DNA of 64,000 nt from the NCBI RefSeq assembly GCF_003324185.1, contig NZ_PXUP01000015.1, positions 21,675-85,674 of the forward strand. The letters run 5' to 3'. Of the stretch, positions 39,364 through 49,496 are shown piece by piece. Source of the stretch: Faecalibacterium prausnitzii. GTDB lineage: Bacteria; Bacillota; Clostridia; Oscillospirales; Ruminococcaceae. The notes below the pieces were generated by a model that did not search any database, was not told the origin of the DNA, and worked only from the letters and a program-made list of their open reading frames with translations. Within the stretch, counting starts at the first letter, position 1. Each line of letters opens with the position of its first letter. The translations under genes were made by a program, and so were the position numbers.

Positions 39364-40565
39364 GCCCAATCCCTCCCTGTCAGCATATTAGAAAGGTAGG
39401 GGTCTGCACCATATCGGCCTTCCAGATACTGCTTGTCAAAGGCCGCTGTGCTCTTGACGCGAGTATTGTCCTCCTGCCGGAATTCGTAAAGCGAATAAAT
39501 CTCGCTCTCATGATTATCATTCATCGCAGCAAACCAAATTTCATCACGGCGGAAAACAGTGTTTTTCATCGTAGTCAGGTCGTGAGAACTGAATAACAGT
39601 TGTGCGCCCTTCTTGTTCAGTTCTTGGTTCTTGAACATCTGAATCACATACCGGAGCAGCTTCGGATGCAGCTTGGCATCCAGCTCGTCCACAACCACTG
39701 TGCGGCCTTCCTGCAATGCTACCATCAGAACCGGCAAGGCTGCAATCATTTTCTTGGTTCCATCCGACTCTGCTTCAAAGGGAAGCTCGTAGACCTTGCC
39801 GTTGATCGTTCTTTGCGTAAACAGGTGCTTGCTATCTTCATCATAGCGATAACCGGACAAATCAATACCCACATCATTCAGTGCATGAATCAGGCTTTCC
39901 TTAGTCGTCTCACTCTTGGACACCAGCACAATGTTTTCTACTCTGGGGTTTGCGTAGCTCTGTGTAATACAGGATTCAAACCAATTCTGCACTTCTGCAA
40001 TCACAGGGATATTGTAGTTGATTGCCAAAAAAGAAAGATACGGCATCTTCGGGTTGACGTCCAAGTTGATGCTTGCCTTATTGATACTTGCACCCAATTC
40101 AATCTTCTGGCCGTCTCGCTCAAAAATCAGGCCCGTCTTCTTGCCGCCAAGAGTACGCCACAGCAGCGACTCAAAAACAATTTCTTCCTTGAGAGAAATA
40201 TAATACTGGTACTCCTTCTCGCCTACACGGAAAAACACCTGAAAAATCGTAGGCTCATTTACAGAGTTTTCATCCAGCATAAAAGGAGCCACACTGCTGC
40301 CCTGCTGGAAGATCATAGGCTGTCGATTCTTCTCCAGCGCATGGATTGGCTTTACGACAAGGTTAATCAGGCAAAAGAATGCCTGAAGCAGATTTGTCTT
40401 ACCGCCACCATTGGGGCCGTAGACTGCACTGACCGGAAGTAGGTCTTCTGCCTTCTCCTGTCGGATCAATGCATCTTGAAACTCCGGAATCGCCATTGCA
40501 CGGAAATCAAATGTTGTTTCATCCTTATAAGACTTAAAATTCTGAAAAGAAAACTGGCAAAGCAT
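39360..40565 (-). CDS. rloA: RloA-like ABC-type ATPase
   Basis: 401 residues. N-terminal FSFQNFKSYKDETTFDF, Walker A VYGPNGGGKTNLL (P-loop 50-57), signature region ESDGTKKMIAALP, Walker B VVVDELDAKLHP, H-loop LFSSHDL. It is the sensor/ATPase half of the RloAB pair and is translationally coupled to rloB. It begins after a hairpin and a -10 box TATAAT (about 40589-40594, minus strand). Confidence 0.9.
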   Translation of the reverse strand: MLCQFSFQNFKSYKDETTFDFRAMAIPEFQDALIRQEKAEDLLPVSAVYGPNGGGKTNLLQAFFCLINLVVKPIHALEKNRQPMIFQQGSSVAPFMLDENSVNEPTIFQVFFRVGEKEYQYYISLKEEIVFESLLWRTLGGKKTGLIFERDGQKIELGASINKASINLDVNPKMPYLSFLAINYNIPVIAEVQNWFESCITQSYANPRVENIVLVSKSETTKESLIHALNDVGIDLSGYRYDEDSKHLFTQRTINGKVYELPFEAESDGTKKMIAALPVLMVALQEGRTVVVDELDAKLHPKLLRYVIQMFKNQELNKKGAQLLFSSHDLTTMKNTVFRRDEIWFAAMNDNHESEIYSLYEFRQEDNTRVKSTAAFDKQYLEGRYGADPYLSNMLTGRDWA

Positions 40566-40678
40566 TCTTTCAACTCCTTTCTGTTATTATTATAGCTCAT
40601 TTTCAGTTTTTATTCCAGTATTCTGGAAATTTTATTTCTCAAATGCCGCTTAAAAGCATTCTTATGTCATCAACCAAA

Positions 40679-40716
40679 AACCGCCCCAGATGCCTGTTAC
40701 GGAATCTGGGGCGGTT
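40679..40716 (-). terminator. Island boundary hairpin, copy 4
   Basis: AACCGCCCCAGA (40679-40690) pairs with TCTGGGGCGGTT (40705-40716). Stem differs from copies 1-3 by compensated changes, so the structure is conserved. It follows XRE copy B on the minus strand just as copy 2 follows XRE copy A. Confidence 0.82.
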
Positions 40717-40767
40717 AATTCTGTTTACTGATGCTTTTCAGGCTCTTAATATTAGCCTTTTGAGATT

Positions 40768-41130
40768 TTAGTCATACCGATTCTTAGATGGTTTCCCATA
40801 CACTTTTCGGAGCGATTTTTTCAGGCTGACCACCGTTTCTTTGATGATCTTTGCCTCATCGGCAGAGCAATCCGCAAGCTGTTCGGTCATCCAGCTGTCG
40901 AACACCGGCTTTGCTTTTTTGATCTCGATGCACAGCAGCTCGTCTGCGGAGCAGTCCAGTGCGTTGATGATGTCGATCAGCGTTTTCAGGCTGGGCACGG
41001 AGTTGCCTGTTTCGATATGGCTGATGTGCGTGACCACCACGCCAACCTCATTGGCCAGCTGCTCCTGCGTCATGCCTTTTGCAAGGCGGCAGGCACGGAT
41101 GCGTTTTCCGATGTCGGCGTAGTCCAACAT
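40768..41130 (-). CDS. XRE-family transcriptional regulator (copy B)
   Basis: 120 residues, identical to the regulator at 15617 except at three positions (residue 2 Leu for Val, and Pro and Asn near the C-terminus). Same Cro/C1 helix-turn-helix. About 85 bp upstream (41131-41215) match the copy A upstream region well, including the stretch around TACTTGTATTGTATGTGC, so promoter and operator were copied too. It closes the Sel1-HerA operon at its 3' side. Confidence 0.88.
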   Translation of the reverse strand: MLDYADIGKRIRACRLAKGMTQEQLANEVGVVVTHISHIETGNSVPSLKTLIDIINALDCSADELLCIEIKKAKPVFDSWMTEQLADCSADEAKIIKETVVSLKKSLRKVYGKPSKNRYD

Positions 41131-41242
41131 AGTACAAGTACCCTCCGTTCCATGAAGTGATACTTGTATTGTATGTGCAATCGATTCAGATTATAATAAC
41201 TCAAAAGTGCAATAGACTCATAAATTATAGTTTTTAACCATT

Positions 41243-41650
41243 TTATTTGATTGGGTGCAGCCCTTTCAGGAAGCTTTCCAATTCATCGCCCGCAACTGTC
41301 ATTTCATCCGTTTCATGGCTCCAGAATAAAATTTTTCCATTTTCCATCGAAAGGCAGATATAGTTTCCAAATGGGTCTTCTGCAAATGGAATCACCGACT
41401 TGTTCTGAACGGTATCCATCGCCTGATATATAGTTGTTTTGCAAGTTTCTCCGCTGTCAAAAGACAGTACTGCACCAAACAAATGTTCCCCACCCTCCGA
41501 GTCGAACACACACTCGCTCGGGCTGGCACCATTATGTTCTGCCACAAAATCTTTCAATTTTTCCGGGATTTTGATGTCATACTGTTTTTCAATTTTTTCA
41601 AAGGCTTCCGGGTCTTGTAAATCTTCCTTATAGTTCCATGTGTTGTTCAT
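41243..41650 (-). CDS. SMI1/KNR4 (SUKH) family immunity protein
   Basis: 135 residues from the ATG at 41650 (AAGGAGA upstream). SUKH pattern: FEKIEKQYDIKIPEKLKDFVAEHNGA near the start, then VLSFDSGE, VIPFAEDPFGNYICLSM and a terminal SFLKGL. SUKH proteins neutralise nuclease toxins of polymorphic toxin systems. It directly follows the WHH nuclease gene, so it is most likely the cognate antidote. Confidence 0.85.
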   Translation of the reverse strand: MNNTWNYKEDLQDPEAFEKIEKQYDIKIPEKLKDFVAEHNGASPSECVFDSEGGEHLFGAVLSFDSGETCKTTIYQAMDTVQNKSVIPFAEDPFGNYICLSMENGKILFWSHETDEMTVAGDELESFLKGLHPIK

Positions 41651-41661
41651 CGTTGCTCTCC

Positions 41662-42186
41662 TTATCTGCATTCCGTACCACCGCCCCAGATATTCCGGCC
41701 TCCCGTATGGCGACAGCTATCATGAATTGTGCGGTCTACAAGCTGCATTTTACCCGGGTGCTCCGTATGATGCCATGTATAGCCATCTATCGTCGGATTT
41801 TTGCCAAAAATCTGTTCCAGCTGGGTCTTATTGAATTTTTCTGCAAACTCCGGGTGCCGGAGCGCATAATCCGCCAGACTGTCCGTGCAATATTTGAACT
41901 GTGCCACATCGGACATTTGCCGCATATCTTTAGGCAGCGTCGTTTCAAATACTGGACTAAATTTCGGGAAGACGCCTTCCTTTAATCTTCCATCCTGTAC
42001 AAATACGCTTTTCCGATATGACACATCCGTGCCCGGGTAGGTCTGCCCTTCCCATTTCTGGTTTCGCGTTTCGATATGTTCTGGTTTGAGAACTTTTTCT
42101 GGAACGCTTTCTATTGTTTTTACCACCGCACTTTCAATCTTCTGCTTAATTTCCAGATTTCGTCCTACCTCATGAAAACCGCTCAC
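41662..42186 (-). CDS. WHH-type HNH/Endonuclease VII superfamily toxin
   Basis: 174 residues. The C-terminal domain carries GYTWHHTEHPGKMQLVDR, then IHDSCRHTGG, the W-H-H signature of the Endo VII-fold toxin nucleases. The N-terminal half is a helix plus YPGTDVSYRKSVFVQDG, a pre-toxin-like segment; there is no signal peptide. GTG start at 42186 overlaps the HerA-like gene stop by 4 bases and has AAGGAG upstream. Followed by its SUKH partner. That a stand-alone WHH nuclease is cotranscribed with a HerA ATPase is unusual. Confidence 0.83.
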   Translation of the reverse strand: MSGFHEVGRNLEIKQKIESAVVKTIESVPEKVLKPEHIETRNQKWEGQTYPGTDVSYRKSVFVQDGRLKEGVFPKFSPVFETTLPKDMRQMSDVAQFKYCTDSLADYALRHPEFAEKFNKTQLEQIFGKNPTIDGYTWHHTEHPGKMQLVDRTIHDSCRHTGGRNIWGGGTECR

Positions 42187-45100
42187 ACTTGTTCACTCCT
42201 TTGCTCATTGTATTTCTTACGAATGGCTTCTACGCCCTCTTTGTTTTTTGCTTCTTCCAGACCTGTTGTCATGATACAGTCCAGAATTTCTTTTGCGATT
42301 TTCTCGCTCAACCGGTAACGGCCGCACAGTCGCTCTATCAGCTCACCGTAGGCATCCGTTCTAGACTCCATCTTGTTTCCGTACCAACCAAACAGCTGCT
42401 TTCCTTCAAAAATATCATAAACAGCTTTTTGGATTACTTCATCGCATTTATCATTCTGGTTTTCCAGCACTTCACAAAGATATTGCCCCGTTGTCGTGTC
42501 TATCCGGTTCTGCCAATGTTTCCACCAGTGTTCCAGAACTTCCTTCGGCAGCTCGCTTTCTTCTTTTTCCGACAGAAGCTCTCGCATTACAAGTTCTGTG
42601 TCAGAATCCATCTCCATACTGCAAGGTTTCTGATAGCAGTTCTCCGGCTCTGGATAGTAGTTCACCTTGCACAGTATCGGCTCATTCCATTCATTCTGAT
42701 ATACCGCCGCAACACCCATTTCCAGTTTTGCCAGTTCTTCAATTTGCTTATCGTTCAGCCCTGCTGATTTGCCAACCAGTTTTCTATCTTCTTCACTCGG
42801 CAGCCGAAGAATCATCTTCGTGTTGGTGTTTCGGATGACCGCCGGGTCCAGCAAACCGGGGGACTGGTCTGCGATTACAAAACCCTCGCCGTAAGTGCGC
42901 ATTTCTGCAATGGCATCCGTCAGCATCTCTACAGATTTTCCTTGTAGGTTTGCACTTTCCTGTGCCTGTACATCCGATGTTCTGCGCAGCAAGTTATGTG
43001 CTTCCTCCAAAACGGTAATATGTCGCAGCGGCTGGTTCATCTCAGACGTACACATCCGGTACTCCTGCAATTTTATTACCAAAAGTCCCATCAGGAGCGA
43101 TTTTGTCTCCATCGAAGTGACCCGGCTCAAGTCCACGATTACATTGCAATCAAACAGCTCAGCGTCTTCCAGTCCATCCTCTGCACAGAGAATATTTCCG
43201 TAAATTCCTGTTGTCAGAGAACGTACACGAGTGTACAAAGCACCCGTATAATCGCTCTGGGTATCTTTAGAATACTCCGACTCCTGAATGACCGACGGAA
43301 GAATATCCATCAAATCATAGAACGTCGGGTAAGTCATCTGTACATTTACCGACCGCCGCAAATCCCATCCTGTATTACGATAGCACCGTTCCACTGCATC
43401 CTTCAGAATGGCAGGCATCGCTGCATACATCGGCCAGCAGGCATTGAAGATTTCCACAAGCCGGTCAATGTGCTCCCGGACATGAATTTCTGGCGGGAAT
43501 GTAAATGGATTTATCCGCAGCAGCGGTGTCAGGTTTTCGTTTGTGCCATACACCTTTGCTTTTCCATTTCCAAAAATATGCTTGTACTCGCCTTTGGCTG
43601 GTTCAACCACAAGAAATGTGGTATCAGAGTCTTTTGTTACTTCTGCCAATAGCTGATAGACCGCATTGGATTTACCCGAGCCGGTAGAGCCTGTGATGAA
43701 AGTATGCGACCGCAGTGCCTGCTTCTGTAAAAAGACCTTATTTTCTTTTTCCTCATTTCCCATGTGGTAGATACAGCCCAACGCAAGCTGCTCTTTTTTA
43801 TCCGCGGAAACAATCGGCACATTCCGTCCGAACTCTGCGTGTTCGATTACCGCCATACCGTGTACCGAGCGTGTCGGCAATCCAAGATGCATCGGCAGTT
43901 CCCGACCGCTGACCATTGTTCCGGGAGTATAAAGCAGGCTGACATCTCCATCTTCCCGCAGCTGCCGCATAAAAACGGGGTGTTCAAAATGCTTCAGATA
44001 TTCGCGCATCGCCGGTACAACATATTTCTGTTCCTGCCAAATGTTGACCGCACCGCTTTCCACAGCAGAGCCTTCGCCAATCATCAACGCACGATATGTA
44101 TTTGCCGCAAGAATAGCAGTTTGCGCCTGCGGTGCAAGGAAATACGCCGAGCAATTATAGCATCCGTAGTCTTCACTTTCACGCGTTCTCTGCAGCTGTT
44201 CATCAATTCGCTCAAGGAGATTTTCGATGGATTTATTGTCAAATTCAATTTGCAGCGTCGTGCCGTTTCCATCGGTTTTTGTGTTTCCACTGGTTTCATT
44301 ACGGGCAGTGCCTTTTGCTTCGTTGTGTGATTCTCCGGTTTCTTCGTTGCTGGAACGAGAAATATTATGGCTCAGGCTGCACCCCATCGTATGGATGAGC
44401 ATATCTGCTGCGCCGTGCGAAATCGTATCTCTTCCATCGAAAAGGTTCTTCTTCTCAATAGCTGCGCCTTTGGCCAGTCCCACTGCACTGGCTGCTTTCG
44501 TCAAAATCGGCCCGGCTTTCGCCGCAGCCGCTGCTGCGAGTTCTGGTTGAAAGACGCAGAGAGCCGCCGTTCCTGCTGCAACTACCACTCCTGCCGCAAT
44601 CACTCCGGTCTTTTTCCAGTTAATTTTCTTTTCCTCTGCGACAGCTCTTCCTGCCCCAGAAGTTGCGTCTTGAGGCGCCGCGGGCTTTTCTCGCTCAAAG
44701 ATTCCTTTTTGATGCGATTTCTCAAAATTCTCCGTATGACCCTTTTCTATTCCCAAATTAAGTGAAAAGCCCGTATCGGAACCACGGCTCTTGCTGGAAG
44801 AAGCACTGGTGCCATCTGTAATGACATTCGATTTTCCGTCGCATACACTGGACATTACAGCGTTACTGTGGTTTTCATTATACGACCATGTACTTTTTCG
44901 AAACGGTGAAAGCGTGCTGTAAAGTTGCTCATAGCTGCTGCGGATACTCGCCTGGTCGTTTTCTGATACCGGGTCAGCAAGAAACAAAGCCGTATAGACA
45001 TGGTCTCCCATCGCATCCATAAATCGTTCGATACCCTGAATAAACGCCTTATTTTCCGTTTTGGATTTATCCCGCAAGGCAGCCACGCAGGAAGCCGATG

Positions 45101-45641
45101 TAATCGTCCGCATTTTATCGCCAAATGCACCATCCAGCAAATAATTCAGGCTTTCTGTATCTTGCTGGTCATCGCTGGCATAGATTCGGCTCGTTTGAGA
45201 ACCCGGAAAGTTGCTTTTCATTCCTTCGTGAAGAGTCTTGAACGAAATATCCAGATTTTCTATCGCTTCGCTGTTCTTCTGCCGTAAATTCCGCCGTACA
45301 CCAAGGTAGATTGATGCAGGCGCCCCAGACTTTTTGACGCTGACCAAAACTGCCAGACTGCATCCAAGTGCCATGCTGGAATGGTACACCGTTGAGAGTT
45401 TCTGGAGCTGGTCTTCCCCCTGCTTCACGGTCAGTTCTTCCAGCTTGAACACCTTCATATAGTCATCGGTAATTTTCCCGCCCACCATTTGTTCCGTCGG
45501 GTCAACCAGCGCATAGTTCTGAAGGTCTGGAAGATACTTTTTGTAAACCAGATGGTCTGCCAGTGTCAACTGGTCCATCAGATTTTGCTTTGTCTGTTCA
45601 CTTAATGGCTTTTGCTCATAGCGTTCAAGTTGTTCCGGCAT
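42183..45641 (-). CDS. HerA/FtsK-like DNA-translocase ATPase with membrane segment
   Basis: 1,152 residues. A mixed N-terminal region (about 1-330) with no family I recognise is followed by a hydrophobic segment near residue 347 (TGVIAAGVVVAAGTAALCVF) and a Gly/Ala-rich run. The ATPase core is DUF87/HerA type: Walker A FITGSTGSGKSNAVYQLL near 650, VVEPAKGEYK, Walker B HITVLEEAHNLLRR near 877, then IADQSPGLLDPAVIRNTNTK and a C-terminal arm. Start overlaps the Sel1 gene stop by one base. Could pump DNA or a protein effector; the coupled WHH toxin makes either possible. Confidence 0.78.
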   Translation of the reverse strand: MPEQLERYEQKPLSEQTKQNLMDQLTLADHLVYKKYLPDLQNYALVDPTEQMVGGKITDDYMKVFKLEELTVKQGEDQLQKLSTVYHSSMALGCSLAVLVSVKKSGAPASIYLGVRRNLRQKNSEAIENLDISFKTLHEGMKSNFPGSQTSRIYASDDQQDTESLNYLLDGAFGDKMRTITSASCVAALRDKSKTENKAFIQGIERFMDAMGDHVYTALFLADPVSENDQASIRSSYEQLYSTLSPFRKSTWSYNENHSNAVMSSVCDGKSNVITDGTSASSSKSRGSDTGFSLNLGIEKGHTENFEKSHQKGIFEREKPAAPQDATSGAGRAVAEEKKINWKKTGVIAAGVVVAAGTAALCVFQPELAAAAAAKAGPILTKAASAVGLAKGAAIEKKNLFDGRDTISHGAADMLIHTMGCSLSHNISRSSNEETGESHNEAKGTARNETSGNTKTDGNGTTLQIEFDNKSIENLLERIDEQLQRTRESEDYGCYNCSAYFLAPQAQTAILAANTYRALMIGEGSAVESGAVNIWQEQKYVVPAMREYLKHFEHPVFMRQLREDGDVSLLYTPGTMVSGRELPMHLGLPTRSVHGMAVIEHAEFGRNVPIVSADKKEQLALGCIYHMGNEEKENKVFLQKQALRSHTFITGSTGSGKSNAVYQLLAEVTKDSDTTFLVVEPAKGEYKHIFGNGKAKVYGTNENLTPLLRINPFTFPPEIHVREHIDRLVEIFNACWPMYAAMPAILKDAVERCYRNTGWDLRRSVNVQMTYPTFYDLMDILPSVIQESEYSKDTQSDYTGALYTRVRSLTTGIYGNILCAEDGLEDAELFDCNVIVDLSRVTSMETKSLLMGLLVIKLQEYRMCTSEMNQPLRHITVLEEAHNLLRRTSDVQAQESANLQGKSVEMLTDAIAEMRTYGEGFVIADQSPGLLDPAVIRNTNTKMILRLPSEEDRKLVGKSAGLNDKQIEELAKLEMGVAAVYQNEWNEPILCKVNYYPEPENCYQKPCSMEMDSDTELVMRELLSEKEESELPKEVLEHWWKHWQNRIDTTTGQYLCEVLENQNDKCDEVIQKAVYDIFEGKQLFGWYGNKMESRTDAYGELIERLCGRYRLSEKIAKEILDCIMTTGLEEAKNKEGVEAIRKKYNEQRSEQV

Positions 45642-48600
45642 TATTTCATACCCTCCTTTTTAAGCTGCTTTTTCACCCACGATTTCCAGAATGGCGAACC
45701 TACCGTTAAAAAGACACTCACTACAGGATTTTTATACGTTTCTTCAATTTCTTGCAGAACTTTCTTAGCATCCTTGCTTCCCTGTGCCACCGCTCTGTTG
45801 CAATATTCTCTCGCCTTTTTCATGTTGCGTCTTACGCCAAGTCCCGTACCATAGAGCGCAACCATCATTGCTTGCGCATCCACATCGCCGGCATCCGCTG
45901 CGGCGCGCACCAGTTTTGCGCCTTTGGACAGATTTTGAGAGACTCCGTATCCTGCTATATAAAACATCCCCAACGCATACTGGGCCTCAACTTTTCCGCT
46001 CTCTGCCGCCTTTTTGCACCAGCTAAAAGCTGCTGCTGCATCTTCTTTTACGCCAGTTCCATTCAAATAACAGCCTGCCAATTCAAATTCCGCATCCACA
46101 TGCCCTTTCTGGGCAGCTTTTTTGTACCAGCTAAACGCCTGACTGGGGGATTTTTCCGTACCAGAACCGGTCTCATAGCAGCAACCAAGTTCGCATTCTA
46201 CGTCTGCATCTCCTCCCTTTGCTGCTGCCGCCTGCTCTGCTTTCTGATAGCACTCAAATGCCTTGGTTTGATTTGCCTCGACACCACATCCGTTCTTGTA
46301 GCAGTCTCCCAAATGGTACAGTCCGCGGGAGTGGCCTTTCTCTGCCGCCTTCTGATACCATAAAGCTGCACTGGTCATGCTTTTTGCAGTGCCGCAACCT
46401 GTCTCATAGCAGAATCCAACGCCATTCATAGCACTTGCCACTCCATGATTTGCAGATGCCAAATACCAGTTAAATCCTTCTTTTGTATCTTTCGGCACAC
46501 CAACTCCATACAGCAGACAGTTACCATACCAATACTCTGCTTCTGGGTGTCCCTGCTTGGCAGCTTTTGCAAAGCATTTTACTTCCTGCTCTTTGTCATA
46601 CTTGTCTGGTACGGAGGCGCCATTTTTGAACCACATTCCCAATCTGTACTGCGCCTCGACGTGACCTGCACTAGAAGCTTTTATATAATAAATCTCCGAC
46701 ATAATCCGGTCTTTTTTTACTTCTTCATAGAGACGCCCCATCCGATACTGCGCTTCTGCAACAATCTCATTTGATGCATCTTCATTGGATAGTGCGTTTC
46801 CATACCAATTCTCAGCAGATTTCCATAGGGCATCTTCTTCCTGACAGATCGCATAGGCAAGCTCCGCTTTGGCATATTTCTGCTTTGCAGCTTTCAAATA
46901 CAATTCCTTGGTTCGCACTTTATCCTTCGCCACAACTTCATTGCCTTTTTCATACCATGTACCGAGTATATACTGTGCTTCTGCACAGCCATTATTGGCT
47001 GCCTTCTGATACCATTTTCCGGCCTCCTTCAAATCCTGCGGAACTCCTTTTCCCATTTCGCAACACCGGCCATAATGGTACTGTGCGTCTTTTTCGTCCT
47101 TCTCTGCAGCCTTGCGGAACAGCTCAGCAGCCTTGAATGCGTCATACGTCTTACCATCCTTGTCTTCATAGCAGCAGCCAAGTCTATACTGCGCAGGTGC
47201 ATATTCCTGTTCTGCTGCTTTTTCGTACCACTCCGCAGCCTTATTCGCACTTTTTTCTACGCCGGTTCCTTTGCGGCAACACTCGCCCATCATATATTGA
47301 GCCTCTGCCAACCCAAGTTTTGCAGCCTTTTCAAACCAGCTCACACTGTCTTTCAAACTTTTGGGCGCACCTTCCCCCTGTAAACAGCAGCCGCCAAGGC
47401 TGTTCATTGCGCGGGCATGACCCTTGTCGGCCGCTTTCGTATACCAATATGTCGCGGTACGGAAGCTCTGTTTCGCTCCCAGACCATAATAGCTACAGTT
47501 TGCATATTCAAATTGTGCTTCCGTATCATCATTTTTTGCAGCTGCCTGATACAGTGTTGCGGCCTTTACGATGTTCTTCCCTACTCCGATGCCATCCATA
47601 TAACACTGCGCCGTTTCACGCTGCACCTCCGCGAGTGTCTTTATTTTATCCTCGGCGGCATCCGCTTTATTTTTTTCCGCTTCTTCGCACCAATACGCAG
47701 CCTGTTCCGGATTCTTTTCGACGCCGATTCCAGAGTTATAACATTCTGCCAATCGAACTCGTGCCTTAAAATCACCTTGCTTGGCCGCTTCCTGATACCA
47801 ATGAACTGCTTTTTCTGTGTCCCCAAGAATTTCACAGCACTGCGCGTAATTAAGTTGTGCTTCGACCAGCCCTGCTTTGGCAGCTTTTTTCAGCCACTTT
47901 TCTGCCATTTCGGTGTCTTTCTTTACACCGCTTCCCACCATGTAGCAGACGCCCAAATTATTCTGTGCTTTTGTGTGTCCCTGCTCTGCCGCTTTATCAT
48001 ACCAGCACGCCGCTTCCTCATCACTTTGCACGATTCCAAAACTGGAACCAGTTTTGCAGCATTTGCCCAAGCGATACTGTGCTTCCGCCAACCCCTGATT
48101 TGCTGCTTCACGATACCATTTTGCCGCTTGGACAGGATTTTTTACTATTCCAGCACCGTTTTCAAAGTATTCGCCTAATTTTAATTGAGCCGGTGCATAA
48201 CCATCTAAGGCTGCTTTGCGCATAGATTGAAAAGCCAGTTCTGCCTTTTCCTCTCCAAATTTTCCCTTTTCATATCCCAAACCAAGCTCATATTGAGCCA
48301 GCGTGTACCCCTTATCCGCTGACCTTTTGTAATACAGCCACGCCTGCGCATAGTCACCCTTTTGGAAGCGGCACGCCGCATAATGATATTCCGCCTCCGT
48401 ATTCCCCTGCTGTGCCGAAAGATTGTAATATTTTTCGGCCTCTTCCGTATTCTGCGGCACACCGATTCCCTTTGTCAGACAATCGCCAAATTTATTTTGT
48501 GCTTCTGCATTTCCCTGCTGCGCTGCTTTCTGATACCAATGTGCTGCGCTCGCTGGGGTACAAGCTATGCCGACACCATTCCAAAGACAGTTTGCAAGAG

Positions 48601-49483
48601 CCAGCTGTGCTTTTTCAAGCCCCTTTTCCGCCGCTTTTTGATACCAAATAACAGCCTCGTTCTTATCAGCCGGTCTTCCTTTTCCTTCAAAACAGCAGTC
48701 GGCATAATCCAGCTGTGCCTGCCCGTGTCCTTGCTCTGCCGCCTGACGATACCAGTTGGCCGCTTTTTCATCGTCCTGCTTCACACCAGTACCAGCGGAA
48801 TAGGCATTAGCCATGTAGAATTGCGCCTCTGCATTTTCATTTTCCGCCGCCATGCCATACCATTTTGCAGCTTCCGTCAAATCAACCGCAACGTCTTCTC
48901 CCTTTTGAAAACGCATTCCCAGTTGGAATTGGATTTCTGTGTTCTGATTTTCCGCAGCCATTCTCCAATACTGAAGTGCAATGTCCAGCCACTTTTCTGC
49001 ATCCGGCTGATTTTTTTGCTTATTATCCTGATAACCACGATAGTGATATTCCGCAATCCATTTCATTGCCGGCACAGAATGATATTCTTCTGCCGCAATC
49101 TGATAACCCCAAAGTGCTTCTGAAACCTCTCCGTCCTTCCATGCCAGTTCCGCCGTGGCAATGTACTTTTGCGCTACTTGTTCCTCAGAAAGCCACAACC
49201 CCACTCTGCCTTTTATCTGAGTTTCTACGCATTGGTTAAATTCCAGTTTCTCCTTTTCCGGACCATGAAACTCGTACGCATAGCTGGCATTGGGGTCATC
49301 CACAGCGACCGCTTTTTCCAATCCGTGCCACTCCTCATAGTCACTTTCTGCCGAGGAAAACCATTTTTCAATAGGTTTTCCTTGAATCGCACTAAAATCC
49401 AGAAGGTTCATCTTTTTATAATCCTGCCGAATTTCCCGAATCTCACCATTCTGAAAAAGGATTTCAATCTGAACCTGTCTCAT
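45641..49483 (-). CDS. Giant Sel1-repeat (SLR) protein
   Basis: 1,280 residues, almost entirely Sel1-like repeats of about 36 residues with the pattern A-x2-WY-x-KAA-x2-G-x2-EAQ-x3-G-x-CY, some thirty copies from about residue 150 to 1250. A short N-terminal domain (VQIEILFQNGEIREI) precedes them. Sel1/TPR-like solenoids are protein-binding scaffolds, here probably a sensor or adaptor for the HerA-like ATPase encoded next. AGGAGG upstream of the ATG at 49483 overlaps the WYL stop, so translation is coupled to the regulator. Confidence 0.88.
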   Translation of the reverse strand: MRQVQIEILFQNGEIREIRQDYKKMNLLDFSAIQGKPIEKWFSSAESDYEEWHGLEKAVAVDDPNASYAYEFHGPEKEKLEFNQCVETQIKGRVGLWLSEEQVAQKYIATAELAWKDGEVSEALWGYQIAAEEYHSVPAMKWIAEYHYRGYQDNKQKNQPDAEKWLDIALQYWRMAAENQNTEIQFQLGMRFQKGEDVAVDLTEAAKWYGMAAENENAEAQFYMANAYSAGTGVKQDDEKAANWYRQAAEQGHGQAQLDYADCCFEGKGRPADKNEAVIWYQKAAEKGLEKAQLALANCLWNGVGIACTPASAAHWYQKAAQQGNAEAQNKFGDCLTKGIGVPQNTEEAEKYYNLSAQQGNTEAEYHYAACRFQKGDYAQAWLYYKRSADKGYTLAQYELGLGYEKGKFGEEKAELAFQSMRKAALDGYAPAQLKLGEYFENGAGIVKNPVQAAKWYREAANQGLAEAQYRLGKCCKTGSSFGIVQSDEEAACWYDKAAEQGHTKAQNNLGVCYMVGSGVKKDTEMAEKWLKKAAKAGLVEAQLNYAQCCEILGDTEKAVHWYQEAAKQGDFKARVRLAECYNSGIGVEKNPEQAAYWCEEAEKNKADAAEDKIKTLAEVQRETAQCYMDGIGVGKNIVKAATLYQAAAKNDDTEAQFEYANCSYYGLGAKQSFRTATYWYTKAADKGHARAMNSLGGCCLQGEGAPKSLKDSVSWFEKAAKLGLAEAQYMMGECCRKGTGVEKSANKAAEWYEKAAEQEYAPAQYRLGCCYEDKDGKTYDAFKAAELFRKAAEKDEKDAQYHYGRCCEMGKGVPQDLKEAGKWYQKAANNGCAEAQYILGTWYEKGNEVVAKDKVRTKELYLKAAKQKYAKAELAYAICQEEDALWKSAENWYGNALSNEDASNEIVAEAQYRMGRLYEEVKKDRIMSEIYYIKASSAGHVEAQYRLGMWFKNGASVPDKYDKEQEVKCFAKAAKQGHPEAEYWYGNCLLYGVGVPKDTKEGFNWYLASANHGVASAMNGVGFCYETGCGTAKSMTSAALWYQKAAEKGHSRGLYHLGDCYKNGCGVEANQTKAFECYQKAEQAAAAKGGDADVECELGCCYETGSGTEKSPSQAFSWYKKAAQKGHVDAEFELAGCYLNGTGVKEDAAAAFSWCKKAAESGKVEAQYALGMFYIAGYGVSQNLSKGAKLVRAAADAGDVDAQAMMVALYGTGLGVRRNMKKAREYCNRAVAQGSKDAKKVLQEIEETYKNPVVSVFLTVGSPFWKSWVKKQLKKEGMK

Positions 49484-49496
49484 GCCATATTTCCTC

